Part shown: piece after piece, positions 24,843-34,229 of the stretch
Numbering within the stretch: position 1 is the first letter of the stretch
Layout: every line of letters starts with the position of its first letter
NCBI GenBank assembly: GCA_964496905.1
Contig: CAZCAQ010000001.1
Coordinates: forward strand, 1 to 64,000
DNA length: 64,000 bases
Direction of reading: 5' to 3'
DNA from: CAZCAQ01 sp964496905
Lineage (GTDB): Bacteria; Patescibacteriota; WWE3; UBA101185; UBA10185
Translations under genes and position numbers: made by a program
The notes under the pieces: model-generated
Told to the model about the DNA's origin: nothing
Seen by the model: the letters and a program-made list of their open reading frames with translations, nothing else
The model's database searches: none

Positions 24843-27284
24843 TTAAAAAGGAATCAACCTTTTCCTATCAGGTAATCCAAATTTATTTTCCTCAGGTTTT
24901 GGCTCATCTGGTGCTAATCTGCTATTAATGTATTCCTCAACTTCGTGAACAGGACGACCATATTTCATTCGCGAAAATTCCCTAATACGATTTGCAATAT
25001 CTTGGCTGGGCGTTACATCAACATACCTACTGGATAAATCGCCCTTTTCAAAATCCCATGCAATGTTCATTGAAAACGGAGTTGATGGCTGTCCTTTTAC
25101 AAGCAACCTCATGTAGGCATTTCCCATTGATAAGTTGATCAAGTCGTTTTTGTCAAAAACTGGCTCAAATTGAGAGGCTAGATATTCCGAATCATCAAGA
25201 CCAACTCTAAACGAAACCATAGTTCCTACGTTTCCAAAAATTGCCGTTTTTATTTCGTCCGATAATTGCGCAATAAACTGATTTGCTACTGTTAAATCTA
25301 ATTTGTATTTTCGAGCTTCAGATAAAATTGTGGCAAAATCTGGTGTGGCAAAGTTTTGAAACTCATCAACGTACAAGTAAAAGTCTGGAAAATCTTCCTT
25401 GCCCAATAAAGTGGCTCTGGATAAAGCTGCCATTAAAATTCTAGGAACTAGCAATAAACCTAAAAAGTTCGAATTCTCTTCTCCAATTTTTCCTTTTGAT
25501 AAGTCCACCAGCAAAATCTTTTTTTCCGCCATAACGTCTTGAAAATTAATTGAAGATTTTGGCTGAGAAATAATGTTGCGCATAAATTTTTCGGTAACGA
25601 TACGGTCGAATTTTGAAACTATGTAACCCAACATTTCGCCTTTTCGATTTTCGGTCGTTTTTTTCATTTCGTCTGTCCAATAGCGTGTAACTAGTGGGTC
25701 TTTTAGCAGTGGCAAAAATTTGTCGGCGTATTTGTTGTCAATAATCATGCGCATAACGTCAATCATTGTACTTTCAGGGTCAGCCATTGCCGTTAACATA
25801 CAGTTTCTAATAGATCTTTCTAACTGAGGTCCCATAATTCCTTGGTGATTTGGGTCGTAAAGTTTGTACAACAGTCCAATAAACGCGTTAATAACCATGT
25901 TTTTTTGCTCTTCGGAATGTGCTTCCAACATGTTTAAGCCCAATGGACGTTCTGTGTCGGAGACGTCAAATAATATTACGTCTTCTATACGATTTTCAGG
26001 GATTTTAGTCAAAATTTTGTCAATATCACTTCCATGAGGATCAATAACAGCAACCCCTTTTCCAGCATAAATATCTTGCAAAACCATAGCCTCTAAAAAT
26101 TGCGATTTTCCTGTACCTGTTTGGCCAATTATGTACATGTGGCGACGACGGTCATCCTCGCGAATGTATACGTCTTTAGATTGACCTCTAAAATTGCTAA
26201 CACCTAAAAACAAACCTTCATCTGGAACGTTAGCTGGTGCAATTGCGCGTCTAGACCCCAGCCATACAATTCCTGGGGTTGTAACATTCTTGTTTGGCAA
26301 ATGAAAAATAGTGGCTAATTCTTCAATATTTAAAACTGAAGCATTTCCAACTACTTTATACTCCAAGATTGGTATATACAGTGAATAAAAATTGACACTT
26401 CTGTATATAAATTCGTGTACAAATTTGGTTGCATTGTATTTGCGTGATTTGAACTTGTTGTATGCAACATTAGTAAATTGTTCAAAAGCTGTTTCAACCG
26501 ACCGTAAATTGCTTTGAGCGCCAACAAGTGTATCGGAAATTGAGACAACTCTTATCATTACGTCAAAAGCTGGTTTTGCGGTTTTTTTCTCAATTCCCTG
26601 TAAAAAGTTTTCATCAACTTTAGTAGGCTTATCACCAGAATTTTTATTGCGAACCCTGTGAATAAAACCTAATCCTGCACGGCGCCATGCATTGCCTGAA
26701 GGACGGATTATGTACTGAATGGCAACAACATCTTGATCCTTTAGTTTACTCACCGAGGAAGTTATTACGTTTAATGTGTCTGTTTTTAGGTCTACAAATG
26801 TTTTTATGGGGTAGTATTCTGGCCCGGCTAACTTTAATTCCATAAAAGCAGTTTCGGAACCTCTATCCCAAATTTCATGAGGATCAATTAAATCAATTTC
26901 TGCCGAAGGATACGCTGCATTTATTTGCTTTTCCATAAAATCAGCAATTTCATCCGGAACTACTGCGTAAAAAGTGATTCCCTCTTTTTTTGAAACTATT
27001 TCAAACGAAATTCTGTACTGACCTGTTGTTAACGCGCCGAAAAATGATTTTTTAAAACCCATAAAACCGCCAAACATTTGCTCAGCTGCCTCTACTTCGA
27101 TTTCGTTAGTAGAAGGGACTTTTATTTGCATAAAAGTTAAGTTAAATTGTTTGTTTTTTTCGGCTCTTTTACGAAAAAAACTAAAAATCAACACTAAAAT
27201 ACCTACAATAAAAACAATCGCAAAAACAATGTAAAAGCTAATCCAAAACGCATTGTATATGAGCTCATTAATCTGCATGGGCAC
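24843..27284 (-). CDS. Membrane-anchored TraG/VirB4-like ATPase (type IV secretion-like)
   Basis: An 813-residue protein with one N-terminal membrane helix (about 12-37), a large region of about 330 residues with no motif I recognise, and a RecA-like motor. Walker A is GQTGTGKS at 387-394, followed by GVAVIDPHGSDIDKIL; Walker B is LYVDEFQNF near residue 630, and a sensor region reads VANQFIAQLSDEI. This matches the conjugative coupling or DUF87-type ATPases that CPR genomes often carry. A role in DNA or protein transport is likely, but no other type IV secretion gene lies nearby. It overlaps the upstream gene by 17 nt and converges on alaS. Confidence 0.8.
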   Translation of the reverse strand: MPMQINELIYNAFWISFYIVFAIVFIVGILVLIFSFFRKRAEKNKQFNLTFMQIKVPSTNEIEVEAAEQMFGGFMGFKKSFFGALTTGQYRISFEIVSKKEGITFYAVVPDEIADFMEKQINAAYPSAEIDLIDPHEIWDRGSETAFMELKLAGPEYYPIKTFVDLKTDTLNVITSSVSKLKDQDVVAIQYIIRPSGNAWRRAGLGFIHRVRNKNSGDKPTKVDENFLQGIEKKTAKPAFDVMIRVVSISDTLVGAQSNLRSVETAFEQFTNVAYNKFKSRKYNATKFVHEFIYRSVNFYSLYIPILEYKVVGNASVLNIEELATIFHLPNKNVTTPGIVWLGSRRAIAPANVPDEGLFLGVSNFRGQSKDVYIREDDRRRHMYIIGQTGTGKSQFLEAMVLQDIYAGKGVAVIDPHGSDIDKILTKIPENRIEDVILFDVSDTERPLGLNMLEAHSEEQKNMVINAFIGLLYKLYDPNHQGIMGPQLERSIRNCMLTAMADPESTMIDVMRMIIDNKYADKFLPLLKDPLVTRYWTDEMKKTTENRKGEMLGYIVSKFDRIVTEKFMRNIISQPKSSINFQDVMAEKKILLVDLSKGKIGEENSNFLGLLLVPRILMAALSRATLLGKEDFPDFYLYVDEFQNFATPDFATILSEARKYKLDLTVANQFIAQLSDEIKTAIFGNVGTMVSFRVGLDDSEYLASQFEPVFDKNDLINLSMGNAYMRLLVKGQPSTPFSMNIAWDFEKGDLSSRYVDVTPSQDIANRIREFSRMKYGRPVHEVEEYINSRLAPDEPKPEENKFGLPDRKRLIPF

Positions 27285-27894
27285 CTAATATGCTTTCAAT
27301 AAATTCACTCTCAATCGCATTTGCGTTTAAAGTTAACTTACTAGCCGTGGGTGGAACGTCCTTTTTTTGAGGTTTGGCCTTAGCTGTTGTTTTTCGCATA
27401 TCCACAATTTGAGCGGGTTTAGCGTCCTGGTTAACTTCATTAGCATTTTGAGAAGTTTCTGGAACCGGAGCTTGCTCGGGTCTAAATACCTCTGGCGATT
27501 TTTGAGCCTCAGGAGAAATTATATTTTCTACTTGTTCCGGTTGGGCCTTTTGCTCAGCATCAACATAAAGTTCTGAGGGCCTTGGAACTCCAAATGGTGA
27601 ATTGCCATACGCGCCATAACCAGCGGTTTGTGGTTCTTGTGGCTGTTTTTTTACATAGTTCTTTTTTAAATCAATTTGAATTGGTGGAACATCAGCTTGA
27701 GCACTAGCCTGCACATCATCTGGTTGAATAGTCGTCGCAATACTATTATTTGGTTGCACTAAGGGAGTGTCGTTTGCATAAACAGGTTGATTAAGTATTG
27801 AGTTAATGTCAGTAACAGAACTATCTTGCTGTGATGCAGCTGCTACGGAAGTGTCAGTATTGGGATTTATCGAACTAACGGGCAGATCAGTCAT
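27268..27894 (-). CDS. Disordered Pro/Gln-rich hypothetical protein
   Basis: About 208 residues, low in hydrophobic residues and rich in Pro, Gln, Ala and Glu, so mostly disordered. A conserved-looking helix occurs only at the C terminus (KLTLNANAIESEFIESILGA). It overlaps the start of the TraG/VirB4-like gene by 17 nt and is thus translated from the same message; it may be an accessory or tether for that ATPase. I placed the start at the ATG at 27894, because a TACAAT box lies 6 nt upstream. An in-frame ATG at 27918 is beyond that box. Confidence 0.6.
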   Translation of the reverse strand: MTDLPVSSINPNTDTSVAAASQQDSSVTDINSILNQPVYANDTPLVQPNNSIATTIQPDDVQASAQADVPPIQIDLKKNYVKKQPQEPQTAGYGAYGNSPFGVPRPSELYVDAEQKAQPEQVENIISPEAQKSPEVFRPEQAPVPETSQNANEVNQDAKPAQIVDMRKTTAKAKPQKKDVPPTASKLTLNANAIESEFIESILGAHAD

Positions 27895-27900
27895 ATGGTA

Positions 27901-27906
27901 ATTGTA
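27901..27906 (-). promoter_or_regulatory. -10 box, leaderless start before the TraG/VirB4-like unit
   Basis: TACAAT on the minus strand, 6 nt before the ATG at 27892-27894. A weak TTCCAT lies 17 bp further upstream. Confidence 0.5.
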
Positions 27907-27959
27907 ATATCTATACACTTAAAATGGAACAGCGTATAAAGAATTGAGGGGTAACCGGA

Positions 27960-28400
27960 TTAAGTCTTTTTAAAGTATTTTTTGTTTTTTTGTGATGTGG
28001 GCTTTTTTGCTTTATCTTGGGGCTCATCAACAAGCATTTGAATTTGTTCACCGGCCGAGTCTGTTTCAAAATCATAGTCTGAAGGCGTTTGAGTATTATT
28101 TTGGCCATTCATTTTTGCTGCAGCACTTGCGGCGTAGGGACCAATTTTATCAACAGCTTGCTGTACATAAGGTTGGGATGCTTCCTTTACCTTTGTGGCG
28201 GTTATTGCAGCTTCATCCAGTAATTCTTCACCTTTTTCAGAATACCTCTTGGCAGTTGCTGCTATTTTTCTTCTGTTTTCTGGCCCGGTTGTAGGGTTAA
28301 GTAATACAACAGCCGCCGCTCCCACTAGTGCTCCAACTACAGCTCCAGCCAAAAAACCAATACCAGTATTTAGATTGTTAGAGTTTTTGTTATCACACAT
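27960..28400 (-). CDS. YtxH-like membrane protein
   Basis: A 146-residue protein with a small-residue membrane helix (about 12-35, GIGFLAGAVVGALVGAAAVV) followed by the NPTTGPENRRKI segment typical of YtxH/gas-vesicle-like proteins, then an amphipathic helix and a charged, low-complexity tail. YtxH proteins are common small envelope proteins of unclear role. It starts 3 nt after the stop of the DUF948-like gene, and this pair often occurs together in bacteria. Confidence 0.65.
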   Translation of the reverse strand: MCDNKNSNNLNTGIGFLAGAVVGALVGAAAVVLLNPTTGPENRRKIAATAKRYSEKGEELLDEAAITATKVKEASQPYVQQAVDKIGPYAASAAAKMNGQNNTQTPSDYDFETDSAGEQIQMLVDEPQDKAKKPTSQKNKKYFKKT

Positions 28401-28403
28401 ATT

Positions 28404-28691
28404 TTAATCGTCGCTTGCTGGCGTATGAATTAAAGATCTAATAGATTTAGCAGCTGTAATGCTACTTGCCACAGTATTTGCAAAACCAGCAATAGATGAA
28501 ACAGGATTAGAAAGGGCTTGTGTCATAGTTCCAGCAGATTCTGCCACTGTATTTACGTTATCTAACACTTCATTGGTCTTACCCAGTGTTATTCTAAGAT
28601 CTTTTAACACTAAAACTACATAAACACCTACAATTAAAAGGTTTATTGTTAAAAGGGCCAAAATTATTACTAGTATTAATTGAACATCCAT
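28404..28691 (-). CDS. DUF948-like small membrane protein
   Basis: A 95-residue protein with one membrane helix (about 4-28) and a helical tail containing TLGKTNEVLDNVNTVAESAG, which matches the DUF948 pattern of heptads after a single anchor. The role is unknown. It forms a unit with the YtxH-like gene. Upstream, between 28692 and 28781, no clear promoter is visible apart from AT-rich sequence with a TATACTGTATAT block. Confidence 0.6.
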   Translation of the reverse strand: MDVQLILVIILALLTINLLIVGVYVVLVLKDLRITLGKTNEVLDNVNTVAESAGTMTQALSNPVSSIAGFANTVASSITAAKSIRSLIHTPASDD

Positions 28692-28781
28692 AGTTAAAAA
28701 GTGCGCTGAACGGTAAATTGCTTAAATATGCGGAAAAATTTGCCGGGCAGCTAAACTTTGTTTCATATACAGTATAGTTTT

Positions 28782-29528
28782 TTAATCTTGTTCAGTCAAA
28801 TTAGAGTCTAAAACCGAAGACGTGGATTGTGTTGATTCTGGAACAAAATCAGAAGCCGGTAAAACTTTAATATTTTGCCTATAAACCACCGAAACAGACT
28901 TTTCGGCAATATTTCCAAGTCTGTTTTTTACAAACAAATTGAGCGTATTAACCCCTGGGCTTAGTTTTATGGCAGCCTCAAAATCTCCTGCCTCATCAAC
29001 CGGAACTTTTTGGTTGTTAATAAACAGCTCCGATTCTTTTTCAGTACGTCCTTTAACATTAATAAAATTTGAATCAGAAACTATATTGTCTTTTGGTGAA
29101 CTTAAAACTAAAAGTGGATCCTGAGAATAGCGCTTGTATTGATAAAATACGTAGCTAAAAAAAATAAAGCCCATTATCAAAATTGCAACAAAAGCACCTG
29201 TTTTGTAAGAAAAGGCAATTACTGGTAATTTAAGCTTTTTAACATGAAACACTCGTTCTTTGCTGTTTTTACTTTTTCGCTGCCTAATTGTGTCAGAATC
29301 ATTTTCTCGTCTCCAAAAAGCCATAAGCTCATCAACATTCAGTTCAAGAAATTCAGCATAAATTTTTAAAAAACCTTTTGCATGAACTTTTCCTTGAAAA
29401 ACGCTGTAGTCATCCGCCTCCAGAGCTTTTATGTATTCTGGGTGGATTTTTGTGAACTTTTGAACTTCATCAAGAGTCCATTTTTTTCTCTTTCTTTCAG
29501 CTAAAAGAATTTGGCCGACTGTTTTCAT
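28782..29528 (-). CDS. RodZ-like protein (HTH, membrane helix, Ig-like domain)
   Basis: A 248-residue protein with an N-terminal Xre-type HTH (about 1-70; GQILLAERKRKKWTLDEVQK), a linker, a membrane helix (about 110-130) and an extracellular domain with a beta-sandwich pattern (PKDNIVSDSNFINVKGRTEK...). This is the RodZ layout; RodZ ties MreB to the wall machinery, but the outer domain here looks more like a bacterial Ig-like fold. No mreB is in the window. Its start overlaps the end of ftsK by 32 nt. Confidence 0.8.
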   Translation of the reverse strand: MKTVGQILLAERKRKKWTLDEVQKFTKIHPEYIKALEADDYSVFQGKVHAKGFLKIYAEFLELNVDELMAFWRRENDSDTIRQRKSKNSKERVFHVKKLKLPVIAFSYKTGAFVAILIMGFIFFSYVFYQYKRYSQDPLLVLSSPKDNIVSDSNFINVKGRTEKESELFINNQKVPVDEAGDFEAAIKLSPGVNTLNLFVKNRLGNIAEKSVSVVYRQNIKVLPASDFVPESTQSTSSVLDSNLTEQD

Positions 29529-31806
29529 AATCTATTTGTGGAGCAGTGGGAAAATTTTCGTCTTCTTCAAAACCATCCATTGGTGAGTGAGCATCAGCAC
29601 CACTGATTAAAATCTCTCTTGGCTTGGAGCCTCGCGCTGGGCCAATTATGCCCGCTTCTTCCAATTGATCTAAAATTTTAGCAGCTCGTGAGTATCCTAT
29701 TGAAAACCTACGCTGCAAATAGGACGCTGATGCTTTACCAGATGATTGTACAACATCAACGGCTTCGTCAAAAAGCGGGTCGTGCTCACTTGCGGAAGAT
29801 GCGCTTCCACCAGAATGATATCCGTCGTGCGTGTTGGTTGCCTCATAAATTTGAGGATTATAGTCAGGCGCAAAGCCAGTAGATTTTAAGTAGTTAACAA
29901 GCCTTGATATTTCGTCTTCGGCCACCATGACACCTTGAATACGAGTTGGCTTTGCAGCATCTGGTGGAACATAAAGCATATCTCCCTTACCCATAAGTTT
30001 TTCAGCGCCTGGTTGATCAATAATTACGCGCGAGTCTGTATTGCTTGTAACATTAAATGCTATGCGCGCAGGAATGTTTGCTTTAATTAAACCTGTTACA
30101 ACATTTGTAGATGGGCGCTGAGTTGTTAATACCAAATGGATTCCTGTAGCACGCGCAAGTTGTGCAAGGCGGATAATACTTTTTTCTACCAAAGACGGAT
30201 CTGCGACCATAATTTCACCAAGTTCGTCAATAATAACTACAATGTAAGACATAGCTTGAAAGCCTGATTTTTCGTTATAACTTTCAATGTTACGCGCACG
30301 AGCGCTTTCAAACAAAACGTACCGGCGTTCCATTTCCTGAACTAACCAGTCAAGCGCACGTGGTGCTTTTTCAATATCAGTAATTACAGGCGCTTTTAAA
30401 TGCGGAATATCTTGATAATGTACAAGTTCCACACGTTTTGGGTCAATTAAAATAAATTGACATTCAAGTGGACTACATCTGTACAAAAGAGAAAACATAA
30501 TCGAATGTAAAAATACCGATTTACCCGATCCAGTTGCTCCAGCTACTAATAAGTGAGGCATTTTCCCAATGGATGAAATTAAAGGCATGCCACCAACGTC
30601 TTTGCCCAAGACTATAGAAAGAGGCGTTTTGGAAGTTTTCATTGGCTCTGATGTAAAAACCTCTTTAAAAGTAACCGTCGTTCTAGTGTTGTTTGGAACT
30701 TCAATACCAATAAAATGAGTTCCTGGCATTGGTGCCTCAATACGCACTGATCCTGTTGGAGAAGCTAATGCGAGCGCCAAATCATATTGTAAGGCAGCAA
30801 TTTTAGTAATTTTAGTTCCTTGTTCGGCAAAAATTGCATACCTTGTAACTGTAGGCCCATAACTGGTTCCCTTCATCTGGGCATTAATACCAAATGATTT
30901 TAGTGTATTAATAATTACCTGCTCACGATGCTTAACATCACCTCTATCGGCATTATCAGGGAACGGCTCATTAAGTAAATCTAGGGAAGGAAGCTCCCAA
31001 ACACGGTCTGTATATGGAAGCGCACTTGGAGCAAATCCAACAGCTCCATTTGGGTCAATATTTCCTATAATGCTGTCGACATTTTCGTTTTGAGGCTCAG
31101 ATAAAGAAGGCACGATCTCAATTTTATGCTTTTTCTCTTCACGGGAAGGCGCGGGAATTGATTGTGTAACGGGTGCTTGGTGTAACTCCTGCTGATTCAT
31201 TATGGCTGCTTCAAGTGGAAGTACATCTACATTGGCAGTATCTTTTTTCTTTATAGGCAATTTAATATGCAATTTTTCTTTTAAAAAAGTGCTTAAAACA
31301 GAACTTTTTTGAAAAATAGCATCAAGGGATGTGTTTAGTAAAACAAGCACAGAAATAATTAAAGCCGCCAAAAGCAATAAAAACCCCCCGTATACAGAAA
31401 CGGTATTACGTAACAGTTGAGATAGCTGATATCCAATAAAACCGCCGCCATAACCGCCTTGTGCCATTTCTAGAGCATTATCACCATAAATGATATGAAA
31501 CAACCCAGCTAAGCTTATGCAAACTCCAATAAGACCAAAAAGAATTCTTGGGTTCGCAAATCGGGTTTTGTAACTTTCAAATGACATGAAAGCAAGGACT
31601 ATTAAAATAAGAGGAACAAATATTGCTGTTAAACCCAGCAGTGAGCGAAGAGTACTTTGGATTTGGTCATTAACGGCGTAATCCGATGCAAAAAACGAAA
31701 TAGCAGACAAGCCAGCGGCTACAATTAAACCAACTGCAAAGACAGATCTTAAAATGCCTGAGCTAAAGTCAAGCTTAAATTTTTTCTTTCTACCACGCTT
31801 GGACAT
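29497..31806 (-). CDS. ftsK: DNA translocase FtsK/SpoIIIE
   Basis: Pumps DNA across the division septum. Four N-terminal membrane helices (about 18-160), a variable linker, and the motor with GATGSGKS at 423-430 are followed by the C-terminal gamma winged helix (about 690-745, with ASASYLQRRFSIGYSRAAKI). The length of 769 is normal. The 3' end overlaps the RodZ-like gene by 32 nt. A TATCAT box stands 7 nt before the ATG. Confidence 0.95.
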   Translation of the reverse strand: MSKRGRKKKFKLDFSSGILRSVFAVGLIVAAGLSAISFFASDYAVNDQIQSTLRSLLGLTAIFVPLILIVLAFMSFESYKTRFANPRILFGLIGVCISLAGLFHIIYGDNALEMAQGGYGGGFIGYQLSQLLRNTVSVYGGFLLLLAALIISVLVLLNTSLDAIFQKSSVLSTFLKEKLHIKLPIKKKDTANVDVLPLEAAIMNQQELHQAPVTQSIPAPSREEKKHKIEIVPSLSEPQNENVDSIIGNIDPNGAVGFAPSALPYTDRVWELPSLDLLNEPFPDNADRGDVKHREQVIINTLKSFGINAQMKGTSYGPTVTRYAIFAEQGTKITKIAALQYDLALALASPTGSVRIEAPMPGTHFIGIEVPNNTRTTVTFKEVFTSEPMKTSKTPLSIVLGKDVGGMPLISSIGKMPHLLVAGATGSGKSVFLHSIMFSLLYRCSPLECQFILIDPKRVELVHYQDIPHLKAPVITDIEKAPRALDWLVQEMERRYVLFESARARNIESYNEKSGFQAMSYIVVIIDELGEIMVADPSLVEKSIIRLAQLARATGIHLVLTTQRPSTNVVTGLIKANIPARIAFNVTSNTDSRVIIDQPGAEKLMGKGDMLYVPPDAAKPTRIQGVMVAEDEISRLVNYLKSTGFAPDYNPQIYEATNTHDGYHSGGSASSASEHDPLFDEAVDVVQSSGKASASYLQRRFSIGYSRAAKILDQLEEAGIIGPARGSKPREILISGADAHSPMDGFEEDENFPTAPQIDYENSRPNSFS

Positions 31807-31813
31807 TAGTCAC

Positions 31814-31819
31814 ATGATA
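31814..31819 (-). promoter_or_regulatory. -10 box of ftsK
   Basis: TATCAT on the minus strand, 7 nt before the ATG at 31806. Confidence 0.4.
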
Positions 31820-31859
31820 ACATCAAAAAAGGTTTAAATCACCTTAAGAAAAGGAAAAA

Positions 31860-33569
31860 CTAAATGGTTACTTGCACCGTAGAAATAAGAATTAAAGGCC
31901 TTTTTCCTGTTTCATCATAAAAGAACTTTTCAAGTCTTTTTTCAATTTTACCTTTAACTCTGTTCCAGTTCTCAAGGTCGGCTTTTTCTTTATCTAGCAC
32001 CTTATTGACCACATCTTTAGATCTTCCCAAAAGCCCCATATTTTCTTTTACGTAAAAAAATCCTCGTGTAACTACCTCGGCACGACCAGCCAGTTGATTA
32101 TCTTTTGTAACGGGCACTACCACAACAAAAACGCCGTCGTCAGAAAGTTTTTCGCGGTCTTTAAGTACAACTTCGCCGACTTTTCCGGAAGAAGAACCTT
32201 CAATGTAAATATTCTCGGTTTCGATTCTTTCACCAAACTTTGCCGTTCCGTTGTCAAAAATAACGACTTCGCCTTCTAATAGTTCAAAAACATTGTCTTT
32301 ATCTACTCCAATTGTTTCAACCATATGAGTAAAGGCGCGCATTCTTGCTGCTGTACCACCAATTGGTATAAAATATTTTGCTTTACTTAAACTTGCAACT
32401 GTTTTAATTTCACCTTTTTTGCCGTGCCCTGAAACGTGCAAATTATCTTGAATTTCGCTGTAAATGACGTCGGCGCCTGCAACCGTTAAGTAATGAAGCA
32501 AAGTTTCAACCGGCTCGTGTGAACTTGGAGGGCCTGGATCTGCTGCAAAAATGACTAAATCGCCTTCGTTAATGCTTAGCTGTTGATGATCTCCCGTTGC
32601 TAACCTAAAAAGGGCGGACTCCTGCTGGCCATAACAACCAGCAATAATGTACAAAAGCGATGCCGGATCGTGTTTTTTTGCTTCTTTTAAATCCACATAA
32701 GCATCTGGTGAAAATGGTAGGTATTTTAAACCTTTAGCGATTTCCGCTGTTTGAGAAATTGACCTTCCAACAAACACAACTTTTCTACCATGCCTAATTG
32801 CTGTATCAATAACCTGATACATTCTTGAAATGTTTGAGGAAATGGTTGTTAAAAATATTTGTTTACCGGTTGCGTTTTCAATTAAGTCATTAAAAGTTTG
32901 AGCAAGTTCGCTTTCTGATTTTGTATAACCCTCATGCGTTACTCCTAAACAATCCGAAAGCAGGCACAAAACACCTTCGCTTCCGTAACGGGAAATTTTA
33001 TCTAGTTCAATCGGTTTATCAATAACAGGCGACCAGTCAATTTTGTAGTCCGCCATGTGCAAAATGGTTCCTTGAGGTGTTTTTAACGCAAATCCCAAAG
33101 AATCGGGTACGGAGTGATTAACGCGGAAAAACTCGAAAGTGAAGGCTCCGGCCTTTACGGGACCCATATCGGCCGAAATTAAGTTAAACGAAATATTTTC
33201 AGAAAATCCAGGAGCTCTATCTTCAAGACGCTTTTTAATTAAGCTTTGCACAAGAGTGTTTGCGTAAATTGGAACGTTTAAATCGCGAATAACATAAGGA
33301 ATTGCGCCAAAATGGTCTTCATGACCGTGTGTTACAAAAATACCTCGAACTTTATGCTTGTTTTCAATTAGGTACTTAACGTCTGGAATGACAATATCAA
33401 CGCCTGGTAAATCGCTATCGGGGTAACCAATTCCGCAATCTACAACTACAATGTCGTTGCCATACTCATAAACAGTCATGTTTTTGGTAGCACCGACTTC
33501 ACTTCCTAATTTTATGATTTTTAATACTTCTTTGTTACTGTTCACTATAGAATTTATCGAATTTTGCAC
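31860..33569 (-). CDS. rnj: Ribonuclease J
   Basis: A metallo-beta-lactamase/beta-CASP nuclease for mRNA decay and rRNA maturation, with 5'-3' exo and endo activity. The zinc motif is HGHEDH at 81-86. Later motifs include the HMADYKIDW strand, the ISQTAE CASP region and HVSGHGKKGE (about 375). The length of 569 is standard. The start is a GTG at 33569 with no clear ribosome site. The family-4 UDG gene lies 18 nt upstream. Confidence 0.93.
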   Translation of the reverse strand: MQNSINSIVNSNKEVLKIIKLGSEVGATKNMTVYEYGNDIVVVDCGIGYPDSDLPGVDIVIPDVKYLIENKHKVRGIFVTHGHEDHFGAIPYVIRDLNVPIYANTLVQSLIKKRLEDRAPGFSENISFNLISADMGPVKAGAFTFEFFRVNHSVPDSLGFALKTPQGTILHMADYKIDWSPVIDKPIELDKISRYGSEGVLCLLSDCLGVTHEGYTKSESELAQTFNDLIENATGKQIFLTTISSNISRMYQVIDTAIRHGRKVVFVGRSISQTAEIAKGLKYLPFSPDAYVDLKEAKKHDPASLLYIIAGCYGQQESALFRLATGDHQQLSINEGDLVIFAADPGPPSSHEPVETLLHYLTVAGADVIYSEIQDNLHVSGHGKKGEIKTVASLSKAKYFIPIGGTAARMRAFTHMVETIGVDKDNVFELLEGEVVIFDNGTAKFGERIETENIYIEGSSSGKVGEVVLKDREKLSDDGVFVVVVPVTKDNQLAGRAEVVTRGFFYVKENMGLLGRSKDVVNKVLDKEKADLENWNRVKGKIEKRLEKFFYDETGKRPLILISTVQVTI

Positions 33570-33587
33570 TTACTAAGCTTAACATTA

Positions 33588-34229
33588 TTAAAACTTTAGA
33601 CCAAGCTGTTTTTCTAAGGCACTTGAAACTATATTATCTTCATCTGTGCCAGTATTTTTCCCGCCTTTTGCATAACTCAAAAGCTCAGGAATTCTTTTAA
33701 AATCTGCAACTAGAGCTTTTGCAAACTCAGGATTACGCAAAGCTGCAGCGGGATGATATACAGGATAAACACTAAACTTGCCTACTTTTATAATTTGCCC
33801 ATGATCACGTGAAATCTTTCCATCAGGATAAAAATGATACAACGCGTACCTTCCTAAAGTTACCACTAACTTTGGTTGAATTATTTCCAGCTGCATTGCT
33901 AAATAGGGTGAACACGCTTTTACTTCATCTGGAAGTGGATCGCGGTTTTCGGGAGGACGGTGCTTAACAATGTTGCCAATCCATACATCGCTTCGGCTAG
34001 TTCCAATTTGCTCGAGCATTTTTTCAAGTAGTTTGCCCGCACGACCAACAAAGGGACGACCAGTTAAATCTTCTTGAGCACCAGGTGCCTCGCCAACAAA
34101 TACAAGCTCTGCATCAAAGTTACCTTCTCCTGGAACTGCGTTAGTAGCAGTTTGGCAAAGCTGACACTTGGTGCAAATTTTTATATTAGCTTCAAGTTGA
34201 TCTAAACGGGATTTTTTATCACTAATCAT
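33588..34229 (-). CDS. udg: Family 4 uracil-DNA glycosylase with a Cys-to-His change
   Basis: Removes uracil from DNA. The 213 residues show the family motif GEAPGAQED at 47-55 and the Fe-S cluster ligands C19 and C22 (CTKC) and C106 (VKAC). The third ligand position, normally Cys in a KCRPP motif, is His90 (VKHRPPENRDP). The YHPAAALRNP block near 170 is the second catalytic region. Its ATG overlaps the stop of the Nudix gene by 4 nt. Confidence 0.85.
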   Translation of the reverse strand: MISDKKSRLDQLEANIKICTKCQLCQTATNAVPGEGNFDAELVFVGEAPGAQEDLTGRPFVGRAGKLLEKMLEQIGTSRSDVWIGNIVKHRPPENRDPLPDEVKACSPYLAMQLEIIQPKLVVTLGRYALYHFYPDGKISRDHGQIIKVGKFSVYPVYHPAAALRNPEFAKALVADFKRIPELLSYAKGGKNTGTDEDNIVSSALEKQLGLKF

